A stretch of 8,817 bases of DNA from Myxococcales bacterium. GTDB taxonomy: Bacteria > Myxococcota_A > Polyangia > Polyangiales > Houyiibacteriaceae. The number at the start of each line of letters is the position of its first letter. Positions within the stretch are counted from its first letter, which is position 1. Both the position numbers and the translations under genes were made by a program. The notes beneath the pieces are model-generated. The model was not told the origin of the DNA. It made no database searches and saw only the letters and a list, made by a program, of their open reading frames with translations. The stretch is from NCBI GenBank assembly GCA_030622585.1, contig JAUXFZ010000070.1, positions 1-8,817 of the forward strand. Direction: 5' to 3'. Positions 6,546 to 8,817 of the stretch are shown one piece after another.

Positions 6546-6553
6546 GCGTGGAG
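6536..6553 (+). promoter_or_regulatory. Candidate -10 and Shine-Dalgarno for the MscS-like gene
   Basis: TAGGCT (6536-6541) fits a loose TAnnnT -10 element, and GGAG (6550-6553) stands 6 nt before the ATG at 6560. A transcript starting about 7 nt after the hexamer would begin near 6548 and carry the Shine-Dalgarno in a leader of about 12 nt. The alternative GTG start at 6548 has only AGG at 6537-6539. The Shine-Dalgarno decides for 6560; the -10 is weak and has no clear -35. Confidence 0.3.
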
Positions 6554-6559
6554 AGCTTC

Positions 6560-7438
6560 ATGACCGACGGCGCGACCTGGCTTGGGATGATGCCCGAGAC
6601 GCAGATCAAGGTCCTCAAGTCCCTAGTGGTCGTGTTGTTCTTTCTGCTGGTCCGGTCCGCCATCATGCGGGTGATCCTGAGGCGCGTCACAGACGTCAGG
6701 CAGCGATACAGCTGGAGCCGCGGGGTCACCTCCGTGATCGGCATCCTGATGGTCATCTTCTTGGGGGTGATCTGGTTTGCGGGCCTCGAACGGCTCGCCA
6801 CCTTCGCCGGCATTTTGGGCGCCGGGCTGGCGGTGGCTTTGCACGACACCATTGCCAACATCGCTGGGTTTCTTTTCATCATCCTGCGGCGCCCGTTCGA
6901 GGTTGGCGACCGCATCGAGATAGAGGGCATCGCCGGGGATGTGATCGATATTCGGTTGTTCCAATTTAGCCTGCTCGAAATCGGCAACTGGGTCGATGCC
7001 GACCAGAGCACCGGACGGATCGTGCAAGTACCGAACGGCAAGGTGTTGCGAGCCGCGACGGCGAGCTTCAACAAGGGCTTCGAGTACATTTGGCACGAAA
7101 TCCCAGTGCTCATCACGTTCGAAAGCGATTGGAAGAAGGCCAAATCGATTCTCGAGGACATCGTCGATGAAGACGCCTTCGTCGTCGCCGAGGAAGTGGA
7201 GCGCCAGGTGCGGAAGGCGGCATCGCGGTACCTGATCTACTCGGGAAAGGTCACGCCGATCGTGTACACCACGGTTCGCGACAGCGGCGTGCTGCTCACC
7301 GTGCGCTACATGACGAAGCCCAAGACGCGCCGCGGCACCGAGCAACAGCTCTGGGAGCAGATACTCGAACGCTTCGCCGAGAACGACGACATCGCGCTGG
7401 CGTACCCTACCATTCGCTACTACGGCCAAGACCTGTGA
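6560..7438 (+). CDS. MscS-family mechanosensitive channel (small, three-helix type)
   Basis: Inner-membrane channel of 292 residues (296 if GTG at 6548 is used), close to the 286 of E. coli MscS; family members release solutes on hypo-osmotic shock. Hydrophobic segments lie at about 17-40 (LKSLVVVLFFLLVRSAIMRV), 57-76 (SVIGILMVIFLGVIWFAGL) and 81-109. The third contains the pore-lining GAGLAVALHDTIANIAGF pattern of small Gly/Ala residues. It runs into the beta-domain signature RRPFEVGDRIEIEGIAGDV (110-128) and VPNGKVL (157-163), both diagnostic of MscS. A mixed alpha/beta C-terminal domain follows and ends at PTIRYYGQ, like the vestibule of MscS. Residues 137-153 replace the usual short DG turn with an insertion-like stretch (LLEIGNWVDADQSTGRI). 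The stop overlaps the start of the next gene as GTGA, so the two are co-transcribed and probably translationally coupled. Confidence 0.9.
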   Translation: MTDGATWLGMMPETQIKVLKSLVVVLFFLLVRSAIMRVILRRVTDVRQRYSWSRGVTSVIGILMVIFLGVIWFAGLERLATFAGILGAGLAVALHDTIANIAGFLFIILRRPFEVGDRIEIEGIAGDVIDIRLFQFSLLEIGNWVDADQSTGRIVQVPNGKVLRAATASFNKGFEYIWHEIPVLITFESDWKKAKSILEDIVDEDAFVVAEEVERQVRKAASRYLIYSGKVTPIVYTTVRDSGVLLTVRYMTKPKTRRGTEQQLWEQILERFAENDDIALAYPTIRYYGQDL

Positions 7439-8286
7439 GTCAGCATCTTACCGGAACGGCGCCTCGCCTGTCGTACCAAAGGTTCGGGCAGCAGGGCCCT
7501 CCCGTCCTCTTCATCATGGGCTTCGGGATGCCCGGCGCTGTCTGGGGACCGCAGGTGGACGAGCTCCAGGGTGACCATCGTTGCTGCCACTACGATAATT
7601 TGGGGGTCGGCCAGAGCGACCGCGGTTCGTTCTTTCGAACGATTCCAGCCATGGCCGAGGACGCGGTCCGGGTCTTGGACGACCTCTCGTGGGACCAAGC
7701 CCACATCGTCGGTGTGTCGATGGGCGGCATGATCGCTCAGGAACTCGGGCTCGGTTTTGCGGACCGGTGCCGGAGCTTGACCTTGATCGCGACACACGGC
7801 GGCGGGTCGTTTCGGTCCTTGCCCACTTCACGCGGACTGAGGCTCTTTTTTCAGGGCCTGTTTGGAGGTTCGGAGCATCGCATGCGTTCGTTGCCTCGCT
7901 TGCTCTATCCAGACGAGTTCCTCGAGTCGATAGGGCCCGAGGCGATCCGCGCGCATCTCGATGTGCGTTTGGGGCATCCGCCCGCCCTTCGCACCATCCT
8001 CGGCCAGCTCTATGCGGTGTGGAGACATTCGACGGAGTCGCGCCTTTCGCAAATCGCGTTGCCGACGCTTCTCGTTCGCCCTGGCAAAGACATCTTGATT
8101 CGGCCGTCGCAGACCGACCGGCTGGCCTCACGCATTGCCAACTCCCAAGTGCTGCGGTTCGATGACGCCGGGCATGGGGTGACCTTTCAAAAAGCGGCGG
8201 AGCTCAACGCGGCGTTGCGTGGTCACTTCGCCCAGCATGGCTTCGATAGGCCGGCCTCGACTCCTACAATTGGCGCCCGGGTCTAG
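7435..8286 (+). CDS. Alpha/beta-fold hydrolase
   Basis: Soluble alpha/beta hydrolase of 283 residues. The elements in order are VLFIMGFGMPGAVWGP (24-39, oxyanion region), HYDNLGVGQSDRG (52-64), the nucleophile elbow IVGVSMGGMIAQE with Ser95, LLVRPGKDILI with the acid Asp219, and FDDAGHGVTF with His247. The catalytic triad is therefore complete. The overall pattern (MG-GMP near the oxyanion, YDN-G-G-SD) is closest to the esterase/enol-lactonase-like group that includes 3-oxoadipate enol-lactonase and RdmC-type methylesterases. The cap between residues 125 and 205 is short and the substrate cannot be told. There is no signal peptide. The GTG start overlaps the channel stop by four bases, has no Shine-Dalgarno, and the next in-frame Met is at residue 28 inside the fold, so the start depends on coupling to the channel gene. 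The 3' end shares CTAG with the porin-like gene. Confidence 0.87.
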   Translation: MSQHLTGTAPRLSYQRFGQQGPPVLFIMGFGMPGAVWGPQVDELQGDHRCCHYDNLGVGQSDRGSFFRTIPAMAEDAVRVLDDLSWDQAHIVGVSMGGMIAQELGLGFADRCRSLTLIATHGGGSFRSLPTSRGLRLFFQGLFGGSEHRMRSLPRLLYPDEFLESIGPEAIRAHLDVRLGHPPALRTILGQLYAVWRHSTESRLSQIALPTLLVRPGKDILIRPSQTDRLASRIANSQVLRFDDAGHGVTFQKAAELNAALRGHFAQHGFDRPASTPTIGARV

Positions 8287-8817
8287 AACACCGCGCTCAG
8301 CTGAATGCGCCACGCAAACTGACTGCCGTCGTCGTTGGGCTGGATCGAGTTCAGAGGCGAAAACGGCACGGTGCTGCCGCGCTCGCGGCCCAAGAAATAC
8401 TGGAAATCGCTCGATACCTTCACGTTGTCGTGGCCTGGGATGACGAAATACGACAGGCCCACGCCGAACGCCTGAAAGTTGCTCGGCGCGTTCAGGAGCT
8501 CGGCCGGCACCCCCGGAGGCAGGCTGCCTTGAATCCTAGGCTTCGGCACGACGCTGTACTGTCCGAACACCTGGAGGTCTTTCAACACGAAGTAGCCGCC
8601 CATGAGCGTCACGCCCCCTGAGATCAGCTCGCCCGCCTCGTTGGTCTCGGCTGCATCGGTGCTGTCTTGGCCCACCGTGGCCGAAAACAGGGCACTCCAG
8701 CCATTGCCTCGCACCGAAACGTCGACCGTGCCTATGGCTACTTTTACCGGAACGCTGCCTTGGGTCCTTCCGCCGTCCTGATAGTGCAGGGCGCCTCCCA
8801 GACGAATGGCAAACGGC
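8283..8817 (-). CDS. Porin-like outer-membrane beta-barrel protein (5' truncated by window edge)
   Basis: C-terminal 177 residues of a larger protein; the frame is open from the right edge (first full codon at 8816) to TAG at 8283-8285. Alternating polar and hydrophobic strands recur with short turns: IRLGGALHYQD, GWSALFSATVGQDS, GGVTLMGGYFVLKDLQVFGQYS, FQAFGVGLSYFVIPG, NVKVSSDFQYFLG and FAWRIQLSAVF. The last residue is Phe, the aromatic C-terminal signal used by the BAM machinery to insert barrels. The ending (GLSYFVIPGHDNVKVSSDF, then FAWRIQLSAVF) resembles the phosphate-selective porin OprO/OprP family, but the specificity loops are outside the window, so only a general porin-like call is safe. 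A GTG at 8714 could be misread as the start; barrel strands continue upstream of it. The gene converges on the alpha/beta hydrolase gene with a four-base CTAG overlap. Confidence 0.72.
   Translation of the reverse strand, partial: PFAIRLGGALHYQDGGRTQGSVPVKVAIGTVDVSVRGNGWSALFSATVGQDSTDAAETNEAGELISGGVTLMGGYFVLKDLQVFGQYSVVPKPRIQGSLPPGVPAELLNAPSNFQAFGVGLSYFVIPGHDNVKVSSDFQYFLGRERGSTVPFSPLNSIQPNDDGSQFAWRIQLSAVF

Noticed and set aside
6367..7429. Long minus-strand open frames of 264 and 268 codons opposite the channel gene
   Set aside because: They are antisense to a well-supported MscS gene, lack any domain and are of low-complexity composition typical of GC-rich shadow frames.
8283..8714. GTG at 8714 as the start of a complete 143-residue outer-membrane protein
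   Set aside because: The same frame continues without a stop to the window edge and encodes further barrel-like strands, and there is no signal peptide after the GTG. The gene is cut by the edge.
1..8817. Mobile elements, CRISPR arrays, tRNA/rRNA, toxin-antitoxin or defence genes
   Set aside because: I looked for transposase or integrase motifs, spaced direct repeats, tRNA-like cloverleaves and small paired genes and found none. Every sizeable stretch is explained by housekeeping or envelope-type genes.

Overview
This is an ordinary, densely coded stretch of a GC-rich Gram-negative chromosome. A TolB, a YbgF/CpoB-like outer-membrane lipoprotein and a beta-barrel outer-membrane protein point to a diderm. 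The gene style (DUF3604 protein, D-aminoacylase-like amidohydrolase, strong G/C third-position bias) suggests Myxococcota or another former deltaproteobacterial lineage. That placement is an inference from style, not from a marker gene. I see no phage, transposon, CRISPR, tRNA or rRNA features and no recognisable defence system.

Layout from left to right: (1) the C-terminal 365 residues of TolB on the + strand, cut by the left edge; (2) a 732-residue membrane-anchored, cysteine-rich DUF3604 (PHP-like) protein on +; (3) a YbgF/CpoB-like lipoprotein on -, meeting the DUF3604 gene tail to tail at a shared CTAG; (4) a small P-loop AAA_28-type NTPase on -, 38 bp upstream of the lipoprotein gene and probably co-transcribed with it; (5) a divergent control region of about 120 bp with inverted repeats; (6) a D-aminoacylase-like metal-dependent amidohydrolase on +; (7) a small MscS-type mechanosensitive channel on +; (8) an alpha/beta hydrolase on +, whose GTG start overlaps the channel stop (GTGA); (9) the C-terminal part of a porin-like beta-barrel protein on -, again meeting its neighbour at a shared CTAG and cut by the right edge.

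Most of these products act at or near the envelope. TolB and the YbgF-like protein belong to the Tol-Pal machinery that couples outer-membrane constriction to peptidoglycan. The DUF3604 protein is predicted to be anchored facing the periplasm. The channel and the barrel sit in the inner and outer membranes. The amidohydrolase could act on N-acyl-D-amino acids, but its substrate is not readable from sequence. The tightest functional link visible is the overlap of the channel and alpha/beta hydrolase genes.

Possible points of novelty are modest: an uncharacterised DUF3604 protein between two Tol-Pal-type genes, a channel-hydrolase coupled pair, a prokaryotic AAA_28 NTPase, and a recurring TAnnnT hexamer 6-12 nt ahead of starts that mostly lack a well-placed Shine-Dalgarno. 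There is no gene-free stretch over 300 bases.
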